DNA of 64,000 bases. It comes from Streptoalloteichus hindustanus. GTDB taxonomy: Bacteria; Actinomycetota; Actinomycetes; Mycobacteriales; Pseudonocardiaceae. The position numbers were made by a program, and so were the translations under genes. The notes under the pieces are model-generated. The model did no database searches. It saw only the letters and a program-made list of their open reading frames with translations, and was not told where the DNA came from. The first letter of the stretch is position 1; every line of letters begins with the position of its first letter. This document shows positions 54,244 through 62,603 of this stretch, in pieces. Location: assembly GCF_900129375.1 (NCBI RefSeq), contig NZ_FQVN01000003.1:744001-808000 (forward strand), read 5' to 3'.

Positions 54244-55245
54244 GTGACCGTCGCACCCGAGGGGCGCAAGCTGCTGCGGCTGGAGGTTCGCAACAGCCAG
54301 ACGCCGATCGAGAAGAAGCCGCCGTGGATCAAGACCCGGGCCAAGATGGGGCCGGAGTACCGCGAGCTGAAGGGCTTGGTGCGCCGGGAGGGCCTGCACA
54401 CCGTCTGCGAGGAGGCCGGCTGCCCCAACATCTACGAGTGTTGGGAGGACCGGGAGGCCACCTTCCTCATCGGCGGCGAGCAGTGCACCCGACGCTGTGA
54501 CTTCTGCCAGATCGACACCGGCAAGCCGGCCGACTTCGACCGGGACGAGCCCCGGCGCGTCGCCGAGTCCGTGCAGGCCATGGGCCTGCGCTACTCCACC
54601 GTCACCGGGGTGGCGCGCGACGACCTGCCCGACGGCGGCGCCTGGCTGTACGCCGAGACCGTCCGCCAGATCCACGCGCTCAACCCGGGCACCGGCGTGG
54701 AGCTGCTGATCCCCGACTTCAACGCCGAGCCCGACCAGCTCGCCGAGGTCTTCGGCTCGCGGCCCGAGGTGCTGGCGCACAACCTGGAGACGGTGCCGCG
54801 GATCTTCAAGCGGATCCGGCCGGCGTTCCGCTACGAGCGGTCGCTGGAGGTCATCACGAAGGCCCGCGAGGCCGGCCTGGTGACCAAGTCGAACCTCATC
54901 CTCGGCATGGGCGAGACGCCCGAGGAGGTCACGACCGCGCTCCAGGACCTCTTCGACGCCGGCTGCGAGATCATCACGATCACCCAGTACCTGCGGCCCA
55001 GCCTGCGGCACCACCCGATCGACCGGTGGGTCAAGCCGGAGGAGTTCCTGGAGCACAAGGCGACTGCCGAGCGCATCGGCTTCCCCGGCGTGATGGCCGG
55101 CCCGCTGGTGCGGTCCTCCTACCGCGCCGGCCGGCTCTACGCCCAGACGGTGCAGGCCCGCGGCGAGGAGCTGCCGGAGAACCTGCGGCACCTGGCCGAG
55201 GCCGGCCCGTCGTCCCAGGAGATCGGCGCCCTGCTGGCCCGCTGA
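54244..55245 (+). CDS. lipA: lipoyl synthase
   Basis: 333-residue radical-SAM enzyme inserting two sulfurs into protein-bound octanoate. The auxiliary cluster cysteines are in [12 protein letters not shown]; the SAM cluster is CTRRCDFC (C-x3-C-x2-C). [15 protein letters not shown] and [17 protein letters not shown] are typical, and the C-terminal RSSYRAG holds the conserved serine ligand. GTG 54244 lies six bases after TAGGGT, so the mRNA is probably leaderless and lipA has its own promoter despite separation from lipB. Confidence 0.97.
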   Translation: MTVAPEGRKLLRLEVRNSQTPIEKKPPWIKTRAKMGPEYRELKGLVRREGLHTVCEEAGCPNIYECWEDREATFLIGGEQCTRRCDFCQIDTGKPADFDRDEPRRVAESVQAMGLRYSTVTGVARDDLPDGGAWLYAETVRQIHALNPGTGVELLIPDFNAEPDQLAEVFGSRPEVLAHNLETVPRIFKRIRPAFRYERSLEVITKAREAGLVTKSNLILGMGETPEEVTTALQDLFDAGCEIITITQYLRPSLRHHPIDRWVKPEEFLEHKATAERIGFPGVMAGPLVRSSYRAGRLYAQTVQARGEELPENLRHLAEAGPSSQEIGALLAR

Positions 55246-55263
55246 CTCCCCAACGCGAAGAAC

Positions 55264-55303
55264 GAGAGGTGGGGCCGTTCCGTCCGGAACGGCCCCACCT
55301 CTC
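55264..55303 (+). terminator. terminator of lipA
   Basis: A 19-bp perfect stem (GAGAGGTGGGGCCGTTCCG) with a 2-base spacer; serves convergent lipA and the secreted-protein gene. Confidence 0.9.
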
Positions 55304-55314
55304 TGTTTCCGGGT

Positions 55315-55860
55315 TCAGGAGCAGGCGCTCTCGGACGTCATGCCTTTCAGGCCGAGCCCCATCTCGAAAACGAGCGGGCCGTCCGGAAAAGTGAAGTCAT
55401 ACTCTGCCTTCGGATTGCCCGGCACCCCAGCCGTGTAGATGTAGTCGAACTGGGGGTGTCGGGTGAGGTCAGGGTAGGCGTCCTGGACGTCGGAGAACCG
55501 GGAACCTTGCCAGATCTCCTGGGGAGTGCGCATTTTGGACGTGGCCGGAATGGACCAGACACCGAACTTCGGCGAGATGATCACGCCCGAGCGGTTCGGG
55601 TGCGTCCCCTCACTCCGAACGATGCTGTAGATGACGCAGGTGTCGCCGAACGGCCTCTTGTTCTCGAGCAGGCCGGTGGCAACCGCGTCCTGCTCGGACA
55701 TGCCCAGCTTCAACGTCTTGTACCCGTCCGGGCCGAGGATGCGGGGCTGCGCGGCCGGCGCGGCGGACGGCCCCGCCGCGAGCGCGGGAGCGCCCGCCAA
55801 CGCGACCCCCAGAACCGCAGCGAGCAGCGGGACCAGAGCTCTCGACACAATCCTTCCCAC
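55315..55860 (-). CDS. secreted protein, function unknown
   Basis: 181 residues with a Sec signal peptide (ALVPLLAAVLGVALAGAPALA-A, cleavage near 28). The mature part has LGPDGYKTLKLGMSEQDAVATG, which resembles the N-terminal helix of BamE/SmpA-like or DUF-type periplasmic domains. Two cysteines (CVIYSI and the C-terminal ACS) could form a disulfide. The GTG start at 55860 has GAGGGGG upstream. Codon use is slightly less GC-biased than neighbours. Function not deducible. Confidence 0.75.
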   Translation of the reverse strand: MGRIVSRALVPLLAAVLGVALAGAPALAAGPSAAPAAQPRILGPDGYKTLKLGMSEQDAVATGLLENKRPFGDTCVIYSIVRSEGTHPNRSGVIISPKFGVWSIPATSKMRTPQEIWQGSRFSDVQDAYPDLTRHPQFDYIYTAGVPGNPKAEYDFTFPDGPLVFEMGLGLKGMTSESACS

Positions 55861-56200
55861 AGAAATCCCCCTCGTAGTGGAAGCAGGCGTCGTACCTCCA
55901 CAGGTGACGCCGGGTGTTGCACGGGGAAAGCCGGAAGCGGGTTGTCACCGCGATCCTGTTTCACTCTTTCGGAGCAGCTCAGAGGACAATCAGAACGCGC
56001 GGGACAGAGCACGCAGCAAGGACATATGCGCACCACAAAGGCTCTTTGCCCGTTCAGGACGACGCACTGGTGATCGTCATCCGGTCGCGCCGGGGGGCGG
56101 CGCCCCGACCCGGGCCGCACGGCGTCGACGGACACCGTGCGTCGGGGGAGTTACCTGGTCGGGGGCGAAGCGGCCACCCGGTCGCCGTATCCTGACAACC

Positions 56201-56929
56201 ATGGCCCCCAAGCAGGACAAGGCGGCGGCGAAGGAAGCGGCGCGCGCCCGCAAGCAGGCGTCCCGTGAGCGTCGCCAGCAGATCTTCGAGGCGTTCCGGA
56301 TGCAGCGCCGCGAGGACAAGGCGCTCGTGCCGTGGATGCTCGTCGCGCTCCTCGGTGTCGCGGCCGTAGTGTTCGGGCTGGGCTGGATCTGGGGCCTGCA
56401 GTGGGTCTTCCTGCCGGTCGGCCTGGCCTTCGGCGCGCTGGCCGCGGTGATCGTGTTCGGCCGGCGCGTGCAGCGCAACGTCTACGCCAAGGCGGAGGGC
56501 CAGCCCGGGGCCGCCGCGTGGGCGTTGGAGAACATGAAGGGCCGCTGGCGGGTGACCACCGCGGTGGCGGCCACCACGCAGCTCGACACCGTGCACCGCG
56601 TGATCGGCCGCCCGGGTGTCGTGCTGGTCGCCGAGGGGTCGGCCCACCGCACCAAGGCGTTGCTGGCACAGGAGAAGAAGCGCATCTCCCGGCTGGTCGG
56701 CGACACCCCGATCTACGACGTGATGGTCGGCAACGAGCAGGGCCAGGTGCCGCTGAGCAAGCTCCAGTCGCACCTGGCGAGGCTGCCGCGCAACATCACC
56801 GGCGCGCAGATGGACAGCCTGGAGAACCGGCTCGCCGCGCTGCGCAGCAAGGGCGTCGGGATGCCAAAGGGCCCGCTGCCGCAGGGCGCGAAGATGCGCA
56901 GCGTCCAGCGGGCGATCCGCCGGCGCTGA
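56201..56929 (+). CDS. DUF4191 membrane protein
   Basis: 242 residues. Lys/Ala-rich basic N-terminus (KQDKAAAKEAARARKQASRERRQQ), two adjacent membrane helices (WMLVALLGVAAVVFGLGWIW and WVFLPVGLAFGALAAVIVFG), then a soluble domain with AWALENMKGRWRVTTAVAATTQLDTVHRVIGRPGVVLVAEG. Matches the DUF4191 family (Mtb Rv2219), function unknown; always near lipA/glnA in actinobacteria as I recall. The ATG lies seven bases after TATCCT, suggesting a leaderless message. Confidence 0.9.
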   Translation: MAPKQDKAAAKEAARARKQASRERRQQIFEAFRMQRREDKALVPWMLVALLGVAAVVFGLGWIWGLQWVFLPVGLAFGALAAVIVFGRRVQRNVYAKAEGQPGAAAWALENMKGRWRVTTAVAATTQLDTVHRVIGRPGVVLVAEGSAHRTKALLAQEKKRISRLVGDTPIYDVMVGNEQGQVPLSKLQSHLARLPRNITGAQMDSLENRLAALRSKGVGMPKGPLPQGAKMRSVQRAIRRR

Positions 56930-56931
56930 CC

Positions 56932-57702
56932 GTGACCGCCGTCGACAGCGCGTTAGCGGCGCGCGTGGCCGTCGCCAACCTGGCGAGCGCGGCCCGCTCT
57001 CGACGGCGGGTTCCCGCCGGGCCGCTCGTCGGACTGCTGCACGAGGAGCCGGTCGAGTACCTCTCCTACGTGACCGCCGCCCGTCCGGGCGTCCCGGTCC
57101 CGACCGAGGCCGTCCCAGGCGCGCTGCGCGTGCTCAGGGCGGCCTTCGCCGTGGAGGGGAGACGGCCGCGGGCCGAGCTGGTCGACGAGGCCAACCCCGG
57201 GCTCGTCGCCGCGGTGCGCGCGGCCGGGTTCGCCGAGGACGACCGCTTCCCGCTCCTCGTCCTCGACCCCGCCGACCTCGGCGTGCCCGCCGTCCCGCCC
57301 GGGGTCGAGGTGGCCCAGGTCGGCACCCTGGACGAGGCGCGGCGGGCGAAGAAGATCTCCGACGCCGCGTTCGGGCTGCCCGGGTCCGCGGCGAAGCCGC
57401 CGGGCGACCCGTACGACGGCGGCGCGGTCGTGGCCCTCCTGGGCGGCGTGCCGGTCGCGACGGCGGAGTGGACCGCCATCGCCGGGGGCGTCACCGAGAT
57501 CGCGGGAGTGGCCACGGTGGCCGAGCACCGACGCCAGGGCCTGGGCTCGGTGGTGACGGCACACGCCGTCCTGGCGGCCGCACGCGCGGGCGCGGACCTG
57601 TGCTGGCTCACCGCCGCCGACGACGCGGCGAGCCGCGTCTACCAGCGCATCGGCTTCCGGCGGGCCGCCACCGCCGTGCACCTGACCGACGCGACGGCCT
57701 AA
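56932..57702 (+). CDS. GNAT-family N-acetyltransferase
   Basis: 256 residues. The C-terminal GNAT domain shows ATVAEHRRQGLGSVVTAHAVLAAARAG (acetyl-CoA loop R-x2-G-x-G) and LTAADDAASRVYQRIGFRRA (C-terminal motif B). The N-terminal half (1-125) is a partial, degenerate GNAT-like module. Substrate unknown. GTG 56932 begins two bases after the DUF4191 stop, so it is translated from the same transcript. Its TAA overlaps the convergent RDD gene's stop. Confidence 0.82.
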   Translation: MTAVDSALAARVAVANLASAARSRRRVPAGPLVGLLHEEPVEYLSYVTAARPGVPVPTEAVPGALRVLRAAFAVEGRRPRAELVDEANPGLVAAVRAAGFAEDDRFPLLVLDPADLGVPAVPPGVEVAQVGTLDEARRAKKISDAAFGLPGSAAKPPGDPYDGGAVVALLGGVPVATAEWTAIAGGVTEIAGVATVAEHRRQGLGSVVTAHAVLAAARAGADLCWLTAADDAASRVYQRIGFRRAATAVHLTDATA

Positions 57703-58157
57703 CGCGTGCGCAGCACCACGGTCCGCAGCGCCTTGTCGTGCAGGCCGCGGCCGTCCTTGTCGTAGACCACGGGTGGGATGACCAGGCACGTCAGCACGGC
57801 GCGGAGCACGGCCGCCCCGATCGGGGGGCGAGCGCGGTTGTCCAGCCGGGCCACACGCAGGCCCACGATCGCCTTGCCGACGGTGCGGCCGGTGAGCGCC
57901 ACCGCCAGCGCCACGTAGACGGCGAACAACGCCAGCGCCGACGTGGCCGGGTTCTGGGTGAGGAACTCGGCGACCAGCGCGCACGGCACCCAGTCGATGA
58001 CCAGCGCGGCCGCGCGCCGTCCCCACCCGGCCACCGCGTCCGGCCCGTCCTGCGGCAGTCCCAGCCGCTCGCCGCGCCAGCGCTGCTGCTCGTCCGCCTC
58101 GGGCTCCCGCGCGGCGCCCGGTCCGGACAGCCAGCTCCCCGTCCACCTGTTCGCCAC
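57699..58157 (-). CDS. RDD-family membrane protein
   Basis: 152 residues. A hydrophilic N-terminus (1-42) precedes the RDD domain: RRAALVIDWVPCALVAEFL with the Arg...Asp pair, a second helix (SALALFAVYVALAVAL), TVGKAIVGLRVARLDN and a third helix ending near VIPPVVYDKDGRGLHD. RDD proteins are small membrane proteins, possibly transporters or cofactors for them. In Mtb a similar gene lies beside glnA1. Convergent with the GNAT gene and divergent from glnA. Confidence 0.9.
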   Translation of the reverse strand: MANRWTGSWLSGPGAAREPEADEQQRWRGERLGLPQDGPDAVAGWGRRAAALVIDWVPCALVAEFLTQNPATSALALFAVYVALAVALTGRTVGKAIVGLRVARLDNRARPPIGAAVLRAVLTCLVIPPVVYDKDGRGLHDKALRTVVLRTR

Positions 58158-58227
58158 GGCACCAGGGTAGGCGGCCGGCGTCGCCAGCCCCCGAGCAGGT
58201 GATACAGCCCGCCCGGGTGGGCGACCG

Positions 58228-58243
58228 TTAACACCGGTGAAAC
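58228..58243 (+). promoter_or_regulatory. GlnR-like box upstream of glnA
   Basis: TTAAC (58228-58232), six bases, GAAAC (58239-58243) fits the actinobacterial GlnR a-site/b-site pattern (GTnAC-n6-GAAAC). It lies 103 bp before the glnA start codon. Confidence 0.6.
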
Positions 58244-58345
58244 ATCGGGGTGATGGTCGGGCAACACCCCTTCCCTAGCGTCACCCCTGAGCCGGTCGCG
58301 AGCCCGCACCGGCCTGGCGACCGAGTGCGTGAGGAGCCAACGAGG

Positions 58346-59770
58346 GTGTTCACCAATCCCGACGAGGTCGTGCGCTTCATCACCGACGAGGGTGTGAAGT
58401 TCGTCGACGTCCGGTTCAGTGACCTGCCGGGCATCATGCAGCACTTCACGGTGCCGGCCGAAACGTTCGACGCGGACATGATCGCCGAGGGCCTGGCCTT
58501 CGACGGCTCGTCGGTGCGTGGCTTCCAGTCGATCCACGAGTCGGACATGCTGCTGCTGCCCGACCTGGCGACCGCGCGGATCGACCCCTTCCGCGTCGAG
58601 AAGACGCTCATCGTCAACTTCTTCGTGCACGACCCGTTCACCCGCGAGCCGTACAGCCGGGACCCGCGCAACATCGCGCGCAAGGCGGAGCAGTACATCG
58701 CCGAGTCCGGCATCGCCGACCTGGCCTACTTCGCCCCCGAGGCGGAGTTCTACCTCTTCGACTCGGTGCGCTTCGACAGCACCGAGAACGCCTCCTTCCA
58801 CGAGATCGACTCGATCGCCGGCTGGTGGAACACCGGCGCCGACGAGGAGGGCGGCAACAAGGGCTACAAGGTCCGGTTCAAGGGCGGCTACTTCCCGGTC
58901 TCGCCCACCGACCACTTCGCCGACCTGCGCGACAGGATCACGCTCAACCTGATGAAGACCGGTTTCCAGGTGGAGCGCGCGCACCACGAGGTGGGCACCG
59001 CCGGCCAGACCGAGATCAACTACCGGTTCAACACGCTGCTGCACTCCGCCGACGACCTGCAGCTGTTCAAGTACATCGTGAAGAACACGGCGTGGCAGGC
59101 CGGCAAGACCGCCACCTTCATGCCGAAGCCGCTGTTCGGCGACAACGGTTCGGGCATGCACACCCACCAGTCGCTGTGGAAGGACGGCGCGCCGCTGTTC
59201 CACGACGAGACCGGCTACGCCGGCCTGTCGGACACCGCGCGGCACTACATCGGCGGCATCCTGCACCACGCGCCGAGCCTGCTGGCCTTCACCAACCCGA
59301 CGGTGAACTCCTACCACCGCCTGGTGCCGGGCTACGAGGCCCCGGTGAGCCTGGTCTACTCGCAGCGGAACCGCTCCGCCTGCGTCCGGATCCCGATCAC
59401 CGGCGACAACCCCAAGGCCAAGCGCATCGAGTTCCGCTGCCCGGACGCCTCCGGCAACCCGTACCTGGCCTTCTCCGCCATGCTCATGGCCGGCCTCGAC
59501 GGCATCCGCAACAAGATCGAGCCGGCGGACCCGATCGACAAGGACCTCTACGAGCTGCCGCCCGAGGAGGCCAGGGACGTCAAGCAGGTTCCCGGCTCGC
59601 TGCCCGAGGTGCTCGACAACCTGGAGCGCGACCACGACTACCTGCTGGAGGGTGGCGTGTTCACCCCGGACGTGATCGAGACCTGGATCGCGCTCAAGCG
59701 CGAGCAGGAGATCGACCCGATCCGGCTCCGCCCGCACCCCTACGAGTTCGCCCTGTACTACGACGTGTGA
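58346..59770 (+). CDS. glnA: glutamine synthetase type I
   Basis: 474 residues, dodecameric GSI-beta that condenses ammonia and glutamate with ATP, the main nitrogen-assimilation enzyme. Landmarks: [28 protein letters not shown], the ATP motif [18 protein letters not shown] and Asp-containing VTG-like [13 protein letters not shown]. The adenylylation Tyr402 is in [11 protein letters not shown], so control by GlnE is expected. GTG 58346 with GAGGAG nine bases upstream; the earlier open frame is leader sequence that includes the promoter. Orthologue of Mtb GlnA1. Confidence 0.97.
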   Translation: MFTNPDEVVRFITDEGVKFVDVRFSDLPGIMQHFTVPAETFDADMIAEGLAFDGSSVRGFQSIHESDMLLLPDLATARIDPFRVEKTLIVNFFVHDPFTREPYSRDPRNIARKAEQYIAESGIADLAYFAPEAEFYLFDSVRFDSTENASFHEIDSIAGWWNTGADEEGGNKGYKVRFKGGYFPVSPTDHFADLRDRITLNLMKTGFQVERAHHEVGTAGQTEINYRFNTLLHSADDLQLFKYIVKNTAWQAGKTATFMPKPLFGDNGSGMHTHQSLWKDGAPLFHDETGYAGLSDTARHYIGGILHHAPSLLAFTNPTVNSYHRLVPGYEAPVSLVYSQRNRSACVRIPITGDNPKAKRIEFRCPDASGNPYLAFSAMLMAGLDGIRNKIEPADPIDKDLYELPPEEARDVKQVPGSLPEVLDNLERDHDYLLEGGVFTPDVIETWIALKREQEIDPIRLRPHPYEFALYYDV

Positions 59771-59867
59771 TCCGGTCGCGGCCCTGACCCGCGGTCGAGC
59801 GGGAAGGAACGCCGCCCAGGCCGTCTCCGGGCCGCGTGAACTGGAGAGGCCGCCGGATCCTCCACAG

Positions 59868-59908
59868 GTCGAGGGCCGGACGACTGAGTCAGTCGTCCGG
59901 CCCTCGAC
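59868..59908 (+). terminator. terminator of glnA
   Basis: A perfect 18-bp stem (GTCGAGGGCCGGACGACT) with a 5-base loop, about 100 bases after the glnA stop. Confidence 0.9.
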
Positions 59909-60039
59909 CGTTCCGGCGTTCATGCCGCTTCCGCCGTCTTCCCCCTGAACACCTTGTTCACCGCCGCCCGCGTTCACTCGTGACTGGCTGGCATCAGGTG
60001 CGTGTACCCCCGAAGGGTGACCGCGGGTCCGCGTGCCTC

Positions 60040-60330
60040 CGCGCATGGAACCCCTTGGCGCGCCCAGTGCAGTGGTCTTGACCCCCGCCGCCCGCAGGGC
60101 CGGCTTCCACGCGTGGTGGTTGAACGAGTGCCGGTAGAGCTGCTTCGACTCCCGCGTCTAGATCATCAGTGGCAGAAGCGTGACCGGCGGTTCGTACTTC
60201 TCCAGATGCGCCTTGATGGCACCCGCCACGCTTGCAGCGAGTGACATGTCGTGAGTCTTGCCGTGCTTCGACGGAGCGGAGATCATCTCCGCACGAACAA
60301 TCCCGATCTGGCGTAGACGTTCATAAATGA
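60040..60330 (-). pseudogene. tyrosine recombinase (phage integrase) remnant
   Basis: On the minus strand, APSKHGKTHDMSLAASVAGAIKAHL then YEPPVTLLPL matches the central catalytic part of actinobacterial tyrosine integrases (PKxGKTRxVPLP ... PPVTLPW). The frame is stopped by a TAG at 60158-60160 and resumes as TRESKQLYRHSFNHHAWKP, ALRAAGV. The HxxR box and catalytic Tyr that should follow are gone, as is the N-terminus. It marks a former integration event and sits next to a P63C gene of mobile-element type. Confidence 0.6.
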
Positions 60331-60381
60331 AATGCGTTACCCGGCCCCGATAAACGATTGATCGAACGACACTCTCACACC

Positions 60382-61335
60382 CTAGTCGTGATCACCGTTA
60401 TCATCAATTACGATCGACAGTTTAGGCTGCATCGGCGGGAAAGCGCGCTCGAAAAGCTCTTCGAACTCTAACTTCGTTTTTGAGATTCTCATTAGTGTGG
60501 TTACCGTTGAAATCTGCTTGTCGAGATGGGGGTGACCAGTATCAGCGGACAGGAACTGAAAGTGACGGTACCGGCGGTAACCTTTTTCCGTTCGAGGGTT
60601 CTTCCTCTGCAACTCTTCGAGAACACCCTCGGGAAGAGCTTCGTAGATATACTTGTTAATAAGTTTGCCAACGTAAGGGGTACGCTTGGAAGTGCCAGGC
60701 TTGTACTCCCAGCCCTGCAAGCGGTAGATTTCTTTGAAAAACTCGTCTGGAAAAGTTTTCAGCCAGCTTCGAAGTTCGGCTTGAACGTAAGCTTCGAGAA
60801 TTTTCTGAAGTTCTTGACGAGCTCGTACCTCTTGATATCCGGTAGCCTCGTCGACAAGCGCGACGATACCTACCCTGGCGAGCCCTCGAACAAGGACCTC
60901 GGCAGCTTGAGCTGCAGTGAGCTGGTTCGGCGTGAGCTTACCGTCAGCCCGGGCACGCAGGTAAGCCTCACAGATTTCCGGCAGAAGAAGAGCTCGATAA
61001 CCAGACGCCTTCCGCCCTTGTGGCGACCGATATTGAATCGGCTCACTCAGCTCCTGAACTACCTCGGGCTTCAGGTAGGGAATCAAGTTTGCGGCAAAAA
61101 GAATCGTCTCACCATTGTTCGTCTTCGCCCGCGGGTTCCGCCCCAGTGATGCAAGCAAGGTTGCCTGACTCACCAAGCGCGTTCCGTCATCCAGGACCGC
61201 ACACGTGATGACCCGATCTCCAATCTGGAAGTCGCCAGCATGTGTGGCCTGCTTTACGTCATCCCCCCATCTTGCTGGAGCCTCCCGACGGGCGATCGCG
61301 CTGTGGTCACTTGCATCAAGACGTTCGTCCTGCAC
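60382..61335 (-). CDS. P63C-domain protein, horizontally acquired
   Basis: 317 residues. The C-terminal P63C domain is clear: ALVDEATGYQEVRARQELQKILEAYV, SWLKTFPDEFFKEIYRLQGW, and RYRHFQFLSADTGHPHL. The N-terminal part (DFQIGDRVITCAVLDDGTRLVSQ ... PYLKPEVVQEL) resembles KilA-N/ANT-like companions often found with it. P63C proteins occur on phages and mobile elements; function unknown. GTG 61335 has AGGAG nine bases upstream. Its DNA is visibly richer in A/T than all neighbours, with frequent AAA, GAA and TTT codons, indicating recent transfer. Confidence 0.88.
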   Translation of the reverse strand: MQDERLDASDHSAIARREAPARWGDDVKQATHAGDFQIGDRVITCAVLDDGTRLVSQATLLASLGRNPRAKTNNGETILFAANLIPYLKPEVVQELSEPIQYRSPQGRKASGYRALLLPEICEAYLRARADGKLTPNQLTAAQAAEVLVRGLARVGIVALVDEATGYQEVRARQELQKILEAYVQAELRSWLKTFPDEFFKEIYRLQGWEYKPGTSKRTPYVGKLINKYIYEALPEGVLEELQRKNPRTEKGYRRYRHFQFLSADTGHPHLDKQISTVTTLMRISKTKLEFEELFERAFPPMQPKLSIVIDDNGDHD

Positions 61336-61617
61336 GGGCTTCTCCTATGCATAGTCGAGCATGCGTAACCCTTCTCTGTGCATGCTGCAACTGGTCGAGT
61401 ACTCAGCGTAACAGACGCGTGATCAGGCCGTCTCGAGGCCGTCAGACGTGGGTCAGTGTCGGTCAACGCGGTGAACATCGAGCAGAAACCAGCAGGTCAG
61501 GCATAGCGGAGCAGGCCGAGTGGTCGTCGGGACCGCTCGGCCCCTTCCGCGTTCGGGTGCACCTCCCGGGCACGACGGGGTCTCGTCCGGAGCGGGGATT
61601 CACGTCAGGATGGGCCG
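61336..61617. other. island flank, non-coding
   Basis: Moderately AT-richer DNA upstream of the P63C gene with a TATGCAT near its ribosome-binding site. No supportable gene or attachment site recognised. Confidence 0.4.
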
Positions 61618-62010
61618 GTGGCCCGACTGCGTGACGTGGTCTTCGACTGCCGGCGCCCGGCGGCGCTGGCCCGGTTCTGGGCGTCCGCCCTGGGCGGCTA
61701 CGCCGTCGCTCCGTACGACGAGGCGGAACTGCGTCGCCTGCGGGCCATGGGCGTCGACGACCCCGAGGACGATCCGTCCGTCCTGGTCGAGCCGACCGAC
61801 GGGCACGGCCTTCGCCTGTTCTTCACCCTGGTTCCCGAGCCGAAGGTCGCGAAGAACCGCGTGCACCTGGACATCAGGTGCGCCGATCCCGATTCAGACG
61901 CCGAGGTCGAGCGGCTCGTCGGTCTCGGCGCGACGGTGCTCGCCCGCCCCGCGGACGGGCACGTCGTGCTGGCCGACCCCGAGGGCAACGAGTTCTGCCT
62001 CCTGCGCTGA
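61618..62010 (+). CDS. VOC-family (glyoxalase-like) protein
   Basis: 130 residues of the Glyoxalase_6 type: VVFDCRRPAALARFWASALGGY (first half), RLFFTLVPEPKVAKNRVHLDIRCAD (metal-site His in NRVHLDI) and VVLADPEGNEFCLLR (end, Glu in DPEGNEF). These are dimeric beta-alpha-beta proteins often acting in resistance or metabolism of small electrophiles. GTG 61618 begins conserved sequence. Function unassigned. Confidence 0.88.
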   Translation: MARLRDVVFDCRRPAALARFWASALGGYAVAPYDEAELRRLRAMGVDDPEDDPSVLVEPTDGHGLRLFFTLVPEPKVAKNRVHLDIRCADPDSDAEVERLVGLGATVLARPADGHVVLADPEGNEFCLLR

Positions 62011-62023
62011 CACGCCGCCGGTG

Positions 62024-62482
62024 TCAGCGTCGCTGGTCGCGCAGCGGTGACCCGGCGCCCACGATCCAGCCGTACAGGACGTGGTCCACGAGCAGGGCCA
62101 CCCGTTCGGCGGGGCGTGGCTGCCGGGTTCGCCGCAGGCCGAGCAGGGGCGCCATCACGGCCTCGAAGAGCCCCCACAACAGCACCCCGTAGAGCGGTCC
62201 TGTCGACCAGCGGCGCCGCAGCCGCCGGGGAAGCGCCGAGTACGCGGCGCCGCCCACCGCGCCGTAGGCCCAGTGCATCAGCTCGATGACGCCCCGTTCG
62301 CCTCGCTCCGGGACGGCACGCAGCAGGCTCGGGCCGCGCTCGCGGACGATGGCCTCCGGTGGCGTCTCCCGCACCACCCCCAGAGCTCCGCTGAGAGTCC
62401 GCAGCCCGCTCATCGCCATCGCCGCCACCACACCCCGTGCGGCTCCCTGGGCGAGCGGCGCCGTTCCGCCCGGTCGTGCCAC
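62024..62482 (-). CDS. small membrane-associated protein, function unknown
   Basis: 152 residues. Hydrophobic stretches include GAARGVVAAMAMSGLRTLSGALG, YGAVGGAAYSAL and LYGVLLWGLFEAVMAPLLGL, then ALLVDHVLYGWIVGAG near the end; glycine-rich helices suggest a membrane protein of the DUF1440-like kind. GTG 62482 is chosen for the GGGGAGG ribosome-binding site six bases upstream. Convergent with the VOC gene (13 bp gap) and divergent from the recQ-like gene. Confidence 0.72.
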   Translation of the reverse strand: MARPGGTAPLAQGAARGVVAAMAMSGLRTLSGALGVVRETPPEAIVRERGPSLLRAVPERGERGVIELMHWAYGAVGGAAYSALPRRLRRRWSTGPLYGVLLWGLFEAVMAPLLGLRRTRQPRPAERVALLVDHVLYGWIVGAGSPLRDQRR

Positions 62483-62603
62483 CGCGGCCTCCCCACGTCT
62501 GGTGTGCGTCGCCGATAGACGTACCCCGGCGCCGCACGCCCATGCCTGTCCGTTTCCGCTCCGCGCCGCGGGGTAGCCCCAGTCGGCGAGGGAACGGGGA
62601 GCC

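Noticed and set aside
60526-61149. Plus-strand frame opposite the P63C gene
   Set aside because: The minus-strand protein has a clear domain and a ribosome-binding site; the plus frame matches nothing.
61254-61478. Minus-strand 74-codon frame upstream of P63C
   Set aside because: It overlaps the P63C start and its promoter, has no recognisable content and no good ribosome-binding site.
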